Source: Planococcus shixiaomingii (GTDB taxonomy: Bacteria > Bacillota > Bacilli > Bacillales_A > Planococcaceae). Taken from it: a DNA stretch of 64,000 nucleotides. The position numbers and the translations under genes are program-made. The notes beneath the pieces are model-generated. The model was given only the letters and a program-made list of their open reading frames with translations, made no database searches and had not been told where the DNA came from. The DNA lies in contig NZ_CP129236.1 of NCBI RefSeq assembly GCF_030413615.1, positions 2,898,001-2,962,000 on the forward strand. The letters are read 5' to 3'. Below are positions 9,304 through 18,588 of the stretch, piece by piece; position 1 is the stretch's first letter; every line of letters begins with the position of its first letter.

Positions 9304-10332
9304 ATGGGCAACAAGCTGTTTAAGTTAGTTGTAGTCTTAGCTTTGATTTTATTTACCTTCTTTTCCTTCTCTGGCCAAACCGAGGCTGCCTCTTCAAAGT
9401 TTGTCACAAAAGGCAATACAACAAGCAAAGTCATTGCACTGACATTTGATGATGGGTCAGACGGCACGAACATTCAAAAAATCCTGGATATCTTATCAGC
9501 CAACAAAGTAAAAGCTACTTTTTTCTTAACAGGATCCGGAGCAGAAAAACATCCTCAACCTATTAAAAATATCGTTGCTAAAGGCCATCAAATCGCTAAC
9601 CATTCTTATTCGCATCCCGACTTCACTAAAATCTCTGCTGCTAAAATGAAAGGCGAATTGGATAAAACCGAAGCGGCTATCAAAAAAATAACCGGAAAGT
9701 CGACAAAGCCGCTTTTTAGAGCACCATTTGGCGCTACTAACTCTGCCGTATTAGCCGCAGTTGGCAATGCAGGCTACACGCACACCATTCAATGGAACAT
9801 CGATTCTCTGGATTGGAAAGGCGTTTCTTCCACTTCAATTACAAACAAAGTGATGAATAACGTTGTTCCGGGTACCATCGTCTTAATGCATACTGGTGCA
9901 GGGGCATCTGGAACTCCTGGAGCACTTCCAGGAATGATTTCAAAACTGAAAGCGAAAGGCTATTCATTTGTCACCGTTTCGGAACTCCTTAAATTGAAAC
10001 CGGCACCATCAACCGGAACAAAATACACCGTCAAAGCTGGGGATACGCTTTACAGTATTGCCAAGAAACACGGAGTTACTGTTGAAGCACTTGCTAAAGC
10101 AAATAACATAACCAACTACAATTTGATCCGGGTCGGGCAAGTATTAATAATTCCTTCAAAAGCTACAACACCGCCTCCAGCCACCAACGTCAAGTACACT
10201 GTTAAAGCTGGAGACACACTTTACAGCATTGCGAAAAAGTACAAAGTTACAGTCGCTAAACTGGCGGCAGCGAACAAAATCACGAACTATAACTTAATAC
10301 GGGTAGGCCAAGTATTAGTTATACCTCGTTAA
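9304..10332 (+). CDS. secreted polysaccharide deacetylase with two LysM domains
   Basis: An extracellular NodB-type deacetylase of 342 residues, likely acting on peptidoglycan or another N-acetylated glycan at the cell wall. A signal peptide covers about residues 1-28. The NodB motifs are all present: TFDDG at 47-51, the metal-binding HSYSH at 100-104, RAPFG at 139-143, DSLDW near 167 and LMHTG near 194. Two LysM repeats (about 240-284 and 297-341) are nearly identical and anchor the enzyme to the wall. An in-frame GTG at 9295 is possible, but the ATG at 9304 follows AAGGGGTG at good spacing. Confidence 0.93.
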   Translation: MGNKLFKLVVVLALILFTFFSFSGQTEAASSKFVTKGNTTSKVIALTFDDGSDGTNIQKILDILSANKVKATFFLTGSGAEKHPQPIKNIVAKGHQIANHSYSHPDFTKISAAKMKGELDKTEAAIKKITGKSTKPLFRAPFGATNSAVLAAVGNAGYTHTIQWNIDSLDWKGVSSTSITNKVMNNVVPGTIVLMHTGAGASGTPGALPGMISKLKAKGYSFVTVSELLKLKPAPSTGTKYTVKAGDTLYSIAKKHGVTVEALAKANNITNYNLIRVGQVLIIPSKATTPPPATNVKYTVKAGDTLYSIAKKYKVTVAKLAAANKITNYNLIRVGQVLVIPR

Positions 10333-10336
10333 ACAA

Positions 10337-10377
10337 TAAAAGCAGAACAAGAGATTTTTCTCTCGTTCTGCTTTTTG
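10337..10377 (+). terminator. intrinsic terminator
   Basis: AAAAGCAGAACAAGAGA pairs with TCTCTCGTTCTGCTTTT (one mismatch) around a 4-nt loop and ends in a T run, directly after the deacetylase stop. Confidence 0.9.
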
Positions 10378-10550
10378 ATATGAATTTGATTGTTTCACTG
10401 GAAAGATTAAAAAGATGAAAAAGAATTAGAAGCATAATATAGTTTAATACGGCCTACTGAAGATGCTTTTCTGCTTAATCGAATTATCGTCCATCAAGCA
10501 ACATTTAAGGATGTACTTCTTTCTTACTTACAATAAAACTGACTTTTTGT

Positions 10551-11045
10551 TTACTTGTTTTTTCTCGAAAACGCTGAAACTGCTTCAACTTTAAAAAGGA
10601 GCTTGCTTTTAGATAAGGCATCAGGCGTCAATTGGACGTCCCTCTCGAGTAAGTTCACACCTACATGCCGGAATGCGTCTACAATCAATTCATCGCAATT
10701 ATACCGGTCCGCTGCCGAGATGATAGGCGTGCCCAATAGAATATTAAAAAACCGGCTAAAGATTAATTTCCAATCGTAACCAGTAGAAATCCATTCTCTT
10801 ATAAAGAAAAAAACTTTCGCTTTTTCTTGATCGGTCAAAGCCACTTTTAGGCGATAGACATCGTATTGTCCAATAGGATATGCCAAATGCTTTATCGACA
10901 CTGGCGTTTTCCAGTCCAGCTGAATCAAATGCAACGAGTCTATGACCATCGCAACATGGCTATACTCACTGTTCGTCAGCCTTTGGATAAGCCGGGCAAT
11001 TGGAGTTTCCCCTTTATAAAAAATCAAATCAAATTGTTGCAGCAT
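10551..11045 (-). CDS. YiiX/YebB-like NlpC/P60-type cysteine hydrolase
   Basis: A 164-residue protein of the permuted papain-like NlpC/P60 superfamily. It opens with the family pattern QFDLIFYKGET..IARLIQ. The probable catalytic His is in EYSHVAMVID near residue 30, and the probable catalytic Cys in YNCDELIVDAF near 128, which is the circularly permuted order of YiiX-like enzymes. No signal peptide is visible. The substrate is unknown; members are thought to act on amide bonds in lipids or cell-wall peptides. ATG with AAGGTGAT upstream. Confidence 0.72.
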   Translation of the reverse strand: MLQQFDLIFYKGETPIARLIQRLTNSEYSHVAMVIDSLHLIQLDWKTPVSIKHLAYPIGQYDVYRLKVALTDQEKAKVFFFIREWISTGYDWKLIFSRFFNILLGTPIISAADRYNCDELIVDAFRHVGVNLLERDVQLTPDALSKSKLLFKVEAVSAFSRKNK

Positions 11046-11140
11046 GCGATCACCTTGCCATTCTTCGTAAAGTAGTGGACTTTTCCTTTCAACATATCAT
11101 TCGACGCCAATTCGGGGAAACCTGCTGATCCTACCGAAAA

Positions 11141-11178
11141 CGAAAACCGCCAATTAGCTTTAGGCTAATTAGCGGTCT
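11141..11178 (-). terminator. intrinsic terminator for galU
   Basis: On the minus strand ACCGCTAATTAGC pairs with GCTAATTGGCGGT around a 5-nt loop and is followed by TTTTCGTTTT, within 10 bp of the galU stop. Confidence 0.85.
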
Positions 11179-11182
11179 TATC

Positions 11183-12064
11183 TTACTTGCTTTCCATATT
11201 GATTTCTTTTAACTTACGTTCAAATAACTCCAATAAAGGTGCCCGGAGTTCTGGACGCTGCAAGGCAAATTCAATAGTGGTTTCGATGAAGCCGAATTTT
11301 TCCCCCACATCAAATCGACGGCCGTCAAACTCATAAGCATAAACCGGTTGAATGCCGTTCAGCTTTTCAATCGCATCGGTCAATTGAATTTCTCCGCCTG
11401 CACCGAATTGGTGCTCTCCTAGAAATTGAAAAATTTCCGGAGTCAGTACGTAGCGGCCCATTATGGCATAATTAGAAGGCGCTGTGCCTTCAGCCGGTTT
11501 TTCAACAAAACGTTTAACTTCCATCAGTTTCCCGTCTGTCGTCAACGGATCTATTATTCCATAGCGTTTTGTTTCACTGTCCGGCACTTCCTTCACGCCG
11601 ATGACGCTATTGCCTGTTTTGTCATACTGCTTCATCAGTTGAGCCAAGCATGGCTCATCATTTTCAACAATATCATCACCTAGCAATACCGCAAATGGCT
11701 CATTGCCAATAAAGTTGCGCGCCGACCAAATGGCATGGCCAAGACCGAGCGGCTGCTTTTGGCGGATATAGTGAATTTCAACTTTGGAAGTCTCCATAAC
11801 GGAATCCAGCATATCCATTTTCCCTTTTTTCAATAAGGTCTCTTCCAATTCATAGGCATGATCAAAATGATCTTCAATTGCCCGCTTCCCCTTACCGGTT
11901 ACTATAATGATATCTTCAATTCCCGACGCAATTGCCTCTTCAACTATGTACTGAATTGTCGGTTTGTCCACAATTGGAAGCATTTCTTTTGGCATCGCTT
12001 TTGTGGCAGGTAAAAAACGCGTACCCAGGCCAGCAGCCGGAATAATGGCTTTTCTTACTTTCAA
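11183..12064 (-). CDS. galU: UTP-glucose-1-phosphate uridylyltransferase
   Basis: Makes UDP-glucose, the glucose donor for teichoic acid glycosylation and precursor for UDP-hexuronic acids. The protein (293 residues) has the nucleotide-binding loop [20 protein letters not shown] near the N-terminus, LLGDDI near 130, FVEKP near 190 and [11 protein letters not shown] near 227. All are typical of GalU/GtaB, whose usual length is 290-300. Two starts compete: GTG at 12073 and TTG at 12064. The TTG has AGGTGG five bases upstream and yields [12 protein letters not shown], almost the exact N-terminus of B. subtilis GtaB, so I prefer it. The gene lies between the teichoic acid and exopolysaccharide loci, and both need its product. 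Confidence 0.95.
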   Translation of the reverse strand: MKVRKAIIPAAGLGTRFLPATKAMPKEMLPIVDKPTIQYIVEEAIASGIEDIIIVTGKGKRAIEDHFDHAYELEETLLKKGKMDMLDSVMETSKVEIHYIRQKQPLGLGHAIWSARNFIGNEPFAVLLGDDIVENDEPCLAQLMKQYDKTGNSVIGVKEVPDSETKRYGIIDPLTTDGKLMEVKRFVEKPAEGTAPSNYAIMGRYVLTPEIFQFLGEHQFGAGGEIQLTDAIEKLNGIQPVYAYEFDGRRFDVGEKFGFIETTIEFALQRPELRAPLLELFERKLKEINMESK

Positions 12065-12320
12065 CTCTTCCACCTACCCTTGTTATTTTATTTGCTACCG
12101 GTAACTTGCTTTAATAGCATTTGATGTTAAAAACGACCGAAGAAAAGTTATTTATTTTCATTCATATTCTTAATATAACACCTTATCAACATTATGTCTT
12201 ATTTTACAAAGGAATTTCAAGTAGTTGCAGCCTATGTTCAGGTCATTTGAATCAATTATTTTTCCACGTAACTTATGCTTTTTGACATAAGTTAATTCTC
12301 TTTCTTAATTAAAAAATCCC

Positions 12321-12370
12321 TAAAAAGAACCAAAAATTGCAAACAAATGCATTCTTGGTTCTTATTTTTT
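12321..12370 (-). terminator. intrinsic terminator of the FemAB-like operon
   Basis: AAGAACCAA (minus strand) pairs with TTGGTTCTT across a loop of about 21 nt and is followed by TTTTTAGGGATTTTTT. It lies 83 bp downstream of the last FemAB-like gene. The rest of the gap back to galU (12065-12320) is AT-rich and shows no gene. Confidence 0.65.
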
Positions 12371-12452
12371 AATTATTCAATTAAATATATTAACCTTAAC
12401 TAGAAAAAGCTTTACGAGTGCATACAAAAACCTAATATCTTTGGACTTCTCA

Positions 12453-13460
12453 CTAAATTTTATTGGTTTCTAAACTTATTTTCTTTCGGTAAGCAGGAAA
12501 AAAATCGGATGCTAAAGCTGCATTCGCTTTTATGCATAACTGATCGTATATTTCTTCATTCCAAATTTTTTCCCCTACATAAAATTCGAAATCAGTATTT
12601 CTGCCAAACTTCTTTTTAAATAGATATAAACTATCGTCTGTTCGATTAGTCCTTCCGCCACCATGATGAATCATCTCAAACCCTTGCTCTTTCCCCCATA
12701 ATGCTATGCCGTACTGCAAGATGTTAGCAGGGAACAAATGATGATAATCTTTCAGTGTACCCGTCAAATGGGCGTGTATCAGCTTGTTATAAATAAAGTT
12801 TAAACCCATTCCAATAGTTTGCCCTTTATATAGCACTTCTATAAGCACTATTTTTTCCCCAAATAATTTCAAACACTTCGAGAAATAAATATCATCAAAA
12901 TAATAATAAGTATCGGCCTGATTTCTTTCCATAGTCGAATAATAGAGGGTTTTAAATTTCTCCAAGTCGGGAGGATTTTGGGTGACCCTAAATTCAACTC
13001 CTTCCTTCAAAGCTCGCCTAATATCTCTTCTGCACGAGCTTGAGTATTCCATTAAAATAGGGTCCTCATGACTTGATAAGTCAGTTTTGATCGTGCTGCG
13101 AAGAAATTTCACTTCGTAACAATCGATAAAATCTTGTGCATTAGAAATTATTGGATGAAAACGAACAAATTCACTGACTATATTATTCTCTTTACAATAA
13201 TGCTGAAAAGCCACTTGGAACTGTTGAACCAGTTCCTTTTTCCGTCCTTCTTCACATGCTACAATCAAAGGTCCTCCATAACCATAAGGGGTAATTAAAT
13301 CGTAATATGTTTCACCGTTGAGCAAAATTGGAATTTTTCGTTTGATAAACATATGCCTTATAACTCCTAAGGAATGTTCAAATTCAAAAACTTGGCATTC
13401 TCCGTTTTCAATCTCTTCATATAAGCGCCCATAGTTCTCTTCAAAATATAAATCCTGCAT
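12453..13460 (-). CDS. FemAB/GNAT-like acyl or aminoacyl transferase (copy 1)
   Basis: A 335-residue protein of the FemAB-like (double GNAT fold) group. Recognisable parts are ITPYGYGGPLI near residue 57, RFHPI near 99, the basic SSCRRDIRRALKEGVEF around 140, and IHHGGGRTNRTDDSLYLFKKKFG near 280, the glycine-rich then K/R-F pattern typical of FemAB-like and exopolysaccharide-associated transferases. No signal peptide or membrane helix is seen, so it should be cytoplasmic. It is one of four homologues in the region and the most divergent of the three in this operon. FemA/FemX relatives use aminoacyl-tRNA and other relatives use acyl donors; the donor here cannot be read. Probable role is modification of the exopolysaccharide precursor. 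Confidence 0.72.
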   Translation of the reverse strand: MQDLYFEENYGRLYEEIENGECQVFEFEHSLGVIRHMFIKRKIPILLNGETYYDLITPYGYGGPLIVACEEGRKKELVQQFQVAFQHYCKENNIVSEFVRFHPIISNAQDFIDCYEVKFLRSTIKTDLSSHEDPILMEYSSSCRRDIRRALKEGVEFRVTQNPPDLEKFKTLYYSTMERNQADTYYYFDDIYFSKCLKLFGEKIVLIEVLYKGQTIGMGLNFIYNKLIHAHLTGTLKDYHHLFPANILQYGIALWGKEQGFEMIHHGGGRTNRTDDSLYLFKKKFGRNTDFEFYVGEKIWNEEIYDQLCIKANAALASDFFPAYRKKISLETNKI

Positions 13461-13588
13461 ATGGCCCCACCAATCCTTAAGAGAGACTAGAATTTTTTCA
13501 TTCTTCTCTAGTTGTTTTACTGACTTCTAATCTGTTATCCTCATAATCATTGAAAACGCTGGTTACAACAACATCAGACAAATCCATT

Positions 13589-14569
13589 TCACCCTCTGTA
13601 TAATGGGAAATAATTTGTATCACTTATCTCGCTCTTACTTTTTTTATAATCTACAAGCAAATTATAGGCTTCTTCAATTCTCACTTTCGTTCCAACTTCA
13701 AATTCTAAAGTTTCTCTTTTTGTAAACCCACTCTTAAAACGATATAGGCTATTATTAGCGCCGCCTAAATGGAGTTCCTTCTTTCCATTTTCCGTTCCCC
13801 AACGACAAGCCTCATAAACAATTAAACTGTTGCCCGCCAAATGGAAGTACTCCGGATCATTTGCTGACAAATGATAATGAAGGTAGTCACCATGATGAAT
13901 AAAGAGAGCAGCTGATACATAATTTCCTTCGTGCTTTGCACTAATGATAAATTGCTTCCCTTCTAACCTTTTGAAAGAGTCGGCTAAAAATTCTTCCGTG
14001 AACAAGTAATAATTATTAATATTATTTCTTTTTGCCATAATGTTATATAACCGATGAAATTCTTGGATACTGGCTCCAGTAAAGTCATATTCAATTTCTA
14101 CGTTATTTTTCCATGCCCTTCTAACTTGTTTTCTGGAATTAGAAGAAAACTCTTCGGAGAAAAAATCGTTAACTGTCAAGTCGATAAAAACAGTGGAGCC
14201 ATTGTCCTCAATATCATAAATCTTTTCAAAATCACTTTTATTTTTAAGCCAAGGGTTGAATCGGATATATTCAGCCACGATATTGTTTTTTTCACAATAC
14301 TTTTGGAACTCGGCATTAAAGGAGGCGACCAGCTCTTCTTTCTTATCAGGTTCACACCTTAAGATTAATGGTCCGTTAAAGCCGTAAGGCGTGATGGTAT
14401 CAAAATATATGGCATTCCCATTTTCCACAGGAACTTGCCTTAATACAAACTGATAAAAGACATGCCCAACTTCATTTTCTAATTCAAATATTTTCAACTC
14501 TCCGCCGTCTTTGCTTTCATACGACTTGCCCCATTCGGGAAGAAAATAAATATCAGGAATTTTTGTCAT
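13589..14569 (-). CDS. FemAB/GNAT-like transferase (copy 2)
   Basis: A 326-residue paralogue, very similar to the next upstream gene and clearly from a recent tandem duplication (shared start PDIYFLPEWGKSYE, FNPWL near residue 110, SSNSR..VRRA near 148, LHLGG near 283, FKSGFTKRETLEFEVG near 294). The long open frame could start at 14599, but the ATG at 14569 has AAAGGGG upstream and gives exactly the same length and N-terminus as its twin. Like the other copies it has no export signal. The donor and acceptor are unknown; location in a polysaccharide operon suggests it adds an acyl or aminoacyl group to a sugar nucleotide or lipid-linked sugar. Confidence 0.75.
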   Translation of the reverse strand: MTKIPDIYFLPEWGKSYESKDGGELKIFELENEVGHVFYQFVLRQVPVENGNAIYFDTITPYGFNGPLILRCEPDKKEELVASFNAEFQKYCEKNNIVAEYIRFNPWLKNKSDFEKIYDIEDNGSTVFIDLTVNDFFSEEFSSNSRKQVRRAWKNNVEIEYDFTGASIQEFHRLYNIMAKRNNINNYYLFTEEFLADSFKRLEGKQFIISAKHEGNYVSAALFIHHGDYLHYHLSANDPEYFHLAGNSLIVYEACRWGTENGKKELHLGGANNSLYRFKSGFTKRETLEFEVGTKVRIEEAYNLLVDYKKSKSEISDTNYFPLYRG

Positions 14570-14662
14570 GGTATGGCCCCTTTCTATAACTAAAAACATT
14601 TATCCTTTTCCCATCAACTACTGATAACTCTTTCGGCTTGATAGAAGATTCAACAAATATTT

Positions 14663-15643
14663 TCAGCCTCTATATAACGGAAAATAGCTTATATCTCTTA
14701 TCTCGTTTTCCCTTTTTTTATAGTCGACCAGGACATTGTAAATTTCCTCATTTCTCACTTTTGTCCCAACTTTAAATTCAAGAGTCTCCCTTTTCGTAAA
14801 ACCTCTTTTGAATCGATAAGTATGTTCTAAAATGCCGCCCAAATGCAGTTCCTTTTTCCCGTTTTCTTTTCCCCAGCGGCACCCTTCGTATACTATCAAA
14901 CTGTTGGCCGCCAAATGGAAGTACTCTGGATCATTAGCTGTTAAATGATAGTGCAGGTAATCGCCATGGTGAAGAAATAGTGAAGCTGACACGTATTTGC
15001 CTTCATGTTTTGCGCTGATGATAAATTGTTTGCCTTTTAATCTTTTAAAAGAATCAGTTAAAAATTCCTCCGTAAACAAATAATAATCATTAATATTTTG
15101 TCTTTTGGCCATAATGTTATACAATCGATGAAATTCTTGAATACTGGCTCCCGTGAAGTCATACTCGATTTCAACATTGTTTTTCCGCGCTCTTCGGACT
15201 TGCGTCCTGGAATTGGATGAAAATTCATCCGCAAAAAAATCGTCAACTGTCAAATCGATAAACACTGTAGAACCGTTATCTTTGATGTTATACACATTTT
15301 CAAAGTCGCTTTTATTGTTGAGCCACGGGTTGAATCGGATGTATTCGGCAACAATATTGTGTTTTTCACAATACTTTTGAAACTCCGCATTAAAAGAAGC
15401 GACCAGCTCTTCTCTCTTATTTGGCTCGCAGCTTATGATCACAGGTCCGCTAAAGCCATACGGCGTGATAATATCAAAATAAATGGTTTGTCCATTTTCA
15501 ATAGGGATTGGCCTTAAAAGAAATTGATAAAAGACGTGCCCGATATTATTTTCAAATTCAAATATTTTTAATTCTCCTCCATCTTTGCCTTCATATGACT
15601 TTCCCCATTCGGGCAAAAAATAAATATCAGGAACATTGGTCAT
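14663..15643 (-). CDS. FemAB/GNAT-like transferase (copy 3)
   Basis: A 326-residue twin of copy 2, with the same landmarks at the same positions (ITPYGFSGPVII near 55, FNPWLNNKSDF near 110, SSNSRTQVRRARKNNVEIEY near 148). A visible difference lies in the glycine-rich loop, which reads LGGILEHTYRFKRGF here and LGGANNSLYRFKSGF in copy 2. Because this loop commonly lines the donor or acceptor site in FemAB-like folds, the two copies may differ in substrate. It lies just downstream of the priming sugar transferase and is probably cotranscribed with it. Annotation beyond the fold is inference. Confidence 0.75.
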   Translation of the reverse strand: MTNVPDIYFLPEWGKSYEGKDGGELKIFEFENNIGHVFYQFLLRPIPIENGQTIYFDIITPYGFSGPVIISCEPNKREELVASFNAEFQKYCEKHNIVAEYIRFNPWLNNKSDFENVYNIKDNGSTVFIDLTVDDFFADEFSSNSRTQVRRARKNNVEIEYDFTGASIQEFHRLYNIMAKRQNINDYYLFTEEFLTDSFKRLKGKQFIISAKHEGKYVSASLFLHHGDYLHYHLTANDPEYFHLAANSLIVYEGCRWGKENGKKELHLGGILEHTYRFKRGFTKRETLEFKVGTKVRNEEIYNVLVDYKKRENEIRDISYFPLYRG

Positions 15644-15704
15644 AGCACATTACCCTCTCCTTATAAGAAAAATATGTTTAGTTATTTAATTTCATTTGTA
15701 CCGA

Positions 15705-16325
15705 TCATATGTTTTCTTCTTTTTCAGTATTTCCGTAAAAACTTTTGCCGACGGATTGTCCCTCTACTACTACTCCATCTCGACTTAATACTTTTATGAA
15801 TGTGAGTGCTATTATTTTTAAATCAATAAAAAAATTATGATTATCCACATACCATACATCCAGCTTAAAACGATTACCCCACGATAAATTATTACGCCCA
15901 TTTACCTGTGCCCACCCCGTAATTCCAGGTTTGACATCATGCCTTCTCATTTGTTCCGGAGAATACCTTTCGAGGTACTCAATAGCCAAGGGCCGCGGCC
16001 CTACCAGACTCATATCTCCTTTTAGTACATTTATCAGTTCTGGAAGCTCATCTAAACTAGTGCTTCTCAAAAATCTCCCTAATTTTGTCAAACGTATATG
16101 ATCCGGAAGAACCTCTCCCTTTTCATCTTTTTTGTCATTCATTGTTCGAAATTTATACATGACAAAAATACCGCCCTTGTACCCTGGCCGCTCTTGCTTA
16201 AAAATGATGGGTTTGCCCAAATTCAGATAAATTAAGAATGAAATTAAAAGTAATAATGGAGATAAAATAATCAACCCTATCAAAGAACTGCCTTTGTCAA
16301 AAAAATTTTTGATCCAGTTTTTCAT
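15705..16325 (-). CDS. undecaprenyl-phosphate sugar phosphotransferase (priming enzyme)
   Basis: A 206-residue bacterial sugar transferase of the WbaP/EpsL type (PF02397). It moves a sugar-1-phosphate from UDP-sugar to undecaprenyl phosphate and so starts the repeat unit at the membrane. One N-terminal hydrophobic hairpin (about residues 12-35) is followed by the catalytic core: FKQERPGYKGG near 43, MYKFRTMND near 56, STSLDELPELINVLKGDMSLVGPRP around 88-113, and KPGITGWAQVNGRN near 135. It is a short (monotopic) form without the N-terminal domains of long WbaP enzymes. Its ATG overlaps the stop of the DegT-like gene upstream. A second priming enzyme lies at 23763-24389. Confidence 0.9.
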   Translation of the reverse strand: MKNWIKNFFDKGSSLIGLIILSPLLLLISFLIYLNLGKPIIFKQERPGYKGGIFVMYKFRTMNDKKDEKGEVLPDHIRLTKLGRFLRSTSLDELPELINVLKGDMSLVGPRPLAIEYLERYSPEQMRRHDVKPGITGWAQVNGRNNLSWGNRFKLDVWYVDNHNFFIDLKIIALTFIKVLSRDGVVVEGQSVGKSFYGNTEKEENI

Positions 16326-17470
16326 TAAGCACCTCCAACATGATTAACTTGTTTATTTTCTGCTCTTTTAAAAACAGCTGACTCACCTTCTTTTGCATAT
16401 TGATTATAATAAGCCTTTATTACTTGAATAATTCTCTGCATATCTTTTTCTGAATATCGTTGATCACACGGTATAGTAAGAATTTTATTAGATATGATTG
16501 CCGGATTTTCCATATCCAAGTTTTTTATGACACTGGCCACCGGCCAATGGACAGGAGGATAAATCTTATTTTTAATTAACTCTCTTTTTAGCAAATCCCT
16601 GTCATTAACGGAAATAACAAATCCTATGGGAACATCCGATGCGTTTAACTTTCCGCTCAGTATGTTAGCAGGACCTAAAATAGCCGAAAGAGCTTGGTAT
16701 AGAGAATAGTAATTTTTGCGCCTTTTTTCTTTTATTTCTTTAACATCGCACGTTTCTAAAATGCTTTTCGATAAAGGGTCTATACATTCTAATTGAATAA
16801 CTTGCTTATACACTCTTTCTTTCGTTTCTTCAAATAAAGTTAAAAAAATCTCTTTAAGCGGCTCTCTGCCTTCTTCTAAGAGATACTTCTCTTTTAGAGC
16901 TGCGGCATATAGACGCTTTTCTATAAGCGAATATGAGTTGAATGAAACCATAAGTTTCTTGATTTTGGCCTGATCTTCTTTATCTTCCGCTATTACGCCA
17001 GCTCCAGAAGGAATGGCCATCCATTTTCTGATGCTCGCCAATTGAAAATGTCCTAATCCAGCTTCTTCATTAAAAAAGGTATGAGTTCGGTCTTCAATTA
17101 TTATTTTGTCTTTTTTCAAATTCCATAAAAACTCTAGCGTAGACACTGGTTCTCTTACATTAAAGAAATTGACTATATAAACGGCTTCATATTTTGTAAG
17201 TTTCTTTTTTAAATCATCTAAATCAATTGTTAAATCTTGGTTTATGTTGTAAAACTCTACAGCTAAATTCATTTCTTCAAAAGGCTTATAAATGCTCTCA
17301 CATAAATAATTCGGCAAAAGAAAAGTAGTTATTTTCTTTTCGTTACATAACAAAGTCAGGATTGTTTTTATTGCAGCTTGACCAGAAGAAAACAAAACAT
17401 AGTCTGCAATAGCTGATTTCTCCCCCCCTCTTGTAGCCATCCTTATTTCAAATTCTCCACCAATTTCCAT
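16325..17470 (-). CDS. DegT/DnrJ/EryC1-like PLP-dependent aminotransferase family protein
   Basis: A 381-residue PLP-fold type I protein that begins with MEIGGEFEI, as many members of this branch do. FSSGQAAI near residue 30 would bind cofactor phosphate. IIEDRTHTFF near 143 supplies the Asp contacting the PLP pyridine nitrogen, and SIRKWMAIPSGAGV near 163 carries the probable PLP-binding Lys. The usual role is sugar amination in polysaccharide synthesis, but this branch is atypical (ED-R-T-H where classic DegT proteins have EDAAQ), so the exact substrate is open. The frame could start at a TTG at 17491; the ATG at 17470 follows AAGGTGGGA and is preferred. First gene of its operon, behind the shared promoter motif. 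Confidence 0.72.
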   Translation of the reverse strand: MEIGGEFEIRMATRGGEKSAIADYVLFSSGQAAIKTILTLLCNEKKITTFLLPNYLCESIYKPFEEMNLAVEFYNINQDLTIDLDDLKKKLTKYEAVYIVNFFNVREPVSTLEFLWNLKKDKIIIEDRTHTFFNEEAGLGHFQLASIRKWMAIPSGAGVIAEDKEDQAKIKKLMVSFNSYSLIEKRLYAAALKEKYLLEEGREPLKEIFLTLFEETKERVYKQVIQLECIDPLSKSILETCDVKEIKEKRRKNYYSLYQALSAILGPANILSGKLNASDVPIGFVISVNDRDLLKRELIKNKIYPPVHWPVASVIKNLDMENPAIISNKILTIPCDQRYSEKDMQRIIQVIKAYYNQYAKEGESAVFKRAENKQVNHVGGA

Positions 17471-17573
17471 TCGACTTCCCACCTTCAACAACTAGAATTT
17501 TGTTTTAAAGCTGATTGTTATGAATAAAGTTTCACTTATAGAGAATATTAGGAAACTCATTCCTTCAAATACA

Positions 17574-17607
17574 ACAGTACAGAATACAGGTTAAAAGGAA
17601 GTTAAAT
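17574..17607 (-). promoter_or_regulatory. tandem-repeat promoter motif of exopolysaccharide unit 1
   Basis: On the minus strand ATTTAAC-TTCCT-TTTAACCT (17607 to 17588) is followed, 9 nt after TTAACC, by TACTGT (17579-17574) in the -10 position. TTAAC recurs every 11 bp. The same arrangement stands before the other exopolysaccharide operon and the beta-helix gene. The first gene starts about 105 bp downstream. Confidence 0.6.
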
Positions 17608-17856
17608 TTTTTGCTGGCTATTAATTCAAGTTGGGAAATTTTAATTTTCAGGCTCTATATAAAGAACCGTGAAAATTTCATAAACAGTTTTAAGATAACA
17701 ATGAAAAATCAAAAAAATATTATGAAAGACAAATTGCTTAAATTACATGGATTAAATTTTGATATTATGGTAAAATTCAATCAATTCAGAAATTAAAAGG
17801 TAGTTTAAAATTCTTAGCTTCTAATCATATAAGTTCACAATTAGGGGGATGAGTTG

Positions 17857-18588
17857 ATGAAAAGAATAGGACTATTTTTGGGTATTGCTCTTTTTTGCCT
17901 TGGTGGATACCTCGTTTATTTGTTTGAATTTAAAAGTTATGATGTCGCGGATGCTGAAGTTGATGCTGTTTCTGGTGAAGAATATGTCATTACGTTATCA
18001 GATGGCTCTAAAATTGTTTTAGATGAGGAAGGAAACTTAATTCGTCGTGAAAATTCTGGGGCGGCTGGAGAGAGTGTACCTGATGACAGAGCTCTATTAT
18101 TTGGATTAAAAGATTTTAAAGTAAAACCAGTCAGCAATGAAAAAGAGACAGCTTCTAAAGAAAAAATTACTCCCACTGTAGTAAAGGCTAAAGAAAATGC
18201 AGTTGCTCATAAAAAGGCAGTTTCTTTCACTGACAAGGAAAAAACAAAACAGTTAAAGAAAAAGTACGAAGTTGCTTTCAAAGATCTTGAAGAGCAGTCA
18301 ACGGCGCGACTTTATAAATTGATCGATTTGGCCAGAAATGAGGTTCATCAGAAGCAAGCGAACAGTGAAAAAATTAGTTACCCTTATTTTTATAACAAGT
18401 ATACAGCTGCAGCTTCCGAACTTGAAAAACAGACAGACCAGTTTTTTTACGCGCTAATTGACTCCATGGAGCAAGAGTTAAAAGCAAACGGCATGCCGAA
18501 TTCGATAGCTAAAGGATATACAACAGAATACGAAAACCGAAAAGAAGAACTTCGCCGTCAACTGATGAAAAAAGCAGCAGGGATATAA
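17857..18588 (+). CDS. membrane-anchored protein of unknown function with internal repeat
   Basis: Not recognised. The 243-residue product has an N-terminal hydrophobic segment (about residues 3-24) that could be a signal anchor, a short stretch VITLSDGSKIVLDEEGNLIRR around residues 47-67 that looks like a small beta unit, a low-complexity Lys/Glu/Ala linker, and a charged helical C-terminal half. That half contains two related units of about 27 residues, one near 142 (AFKDLEEQS..LYKLID) and one near 188 (AASELEKQT..FYALID). It is probably extracytoplasmic. It lies between the two exopolysaccharide units but points the other way, from the ATG after GGGGGATGAG. An accessory role in surface polymer assembly is only a guess. 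Confidence 0.7.
   Translation: MKRIGLFLGIALFCLGGYLVYLFEFKSYDVADAEVDAVSGEEYVITLSDGSKIVLDEEGNLIRRENSGAAGESVPDDRALLFGLKDFKVKPVSNEKETASKEKITPTVVKAKENAVAHKKAVSFTDKEKTKQLKKKYEVAFKDLEEQSTARLYKLIDLARNEVHQKQANSEKISYPYFYNKYTAAASELEKQTDQFFYALIDSMEQELKANGMPNSIAKGYTTEYENRKEELRRQLMKKAAGI

Noticed and set aside
17611..17796. 61-codon plus-strand ORF upstream of the unknown membrane protein gene
   Set aside because: Low-complexity Lys/Asn/Phe composition of AT-rich DNA, no RBS, and it overlaps the promoter motif neighbourhood of the minus-strand operon.
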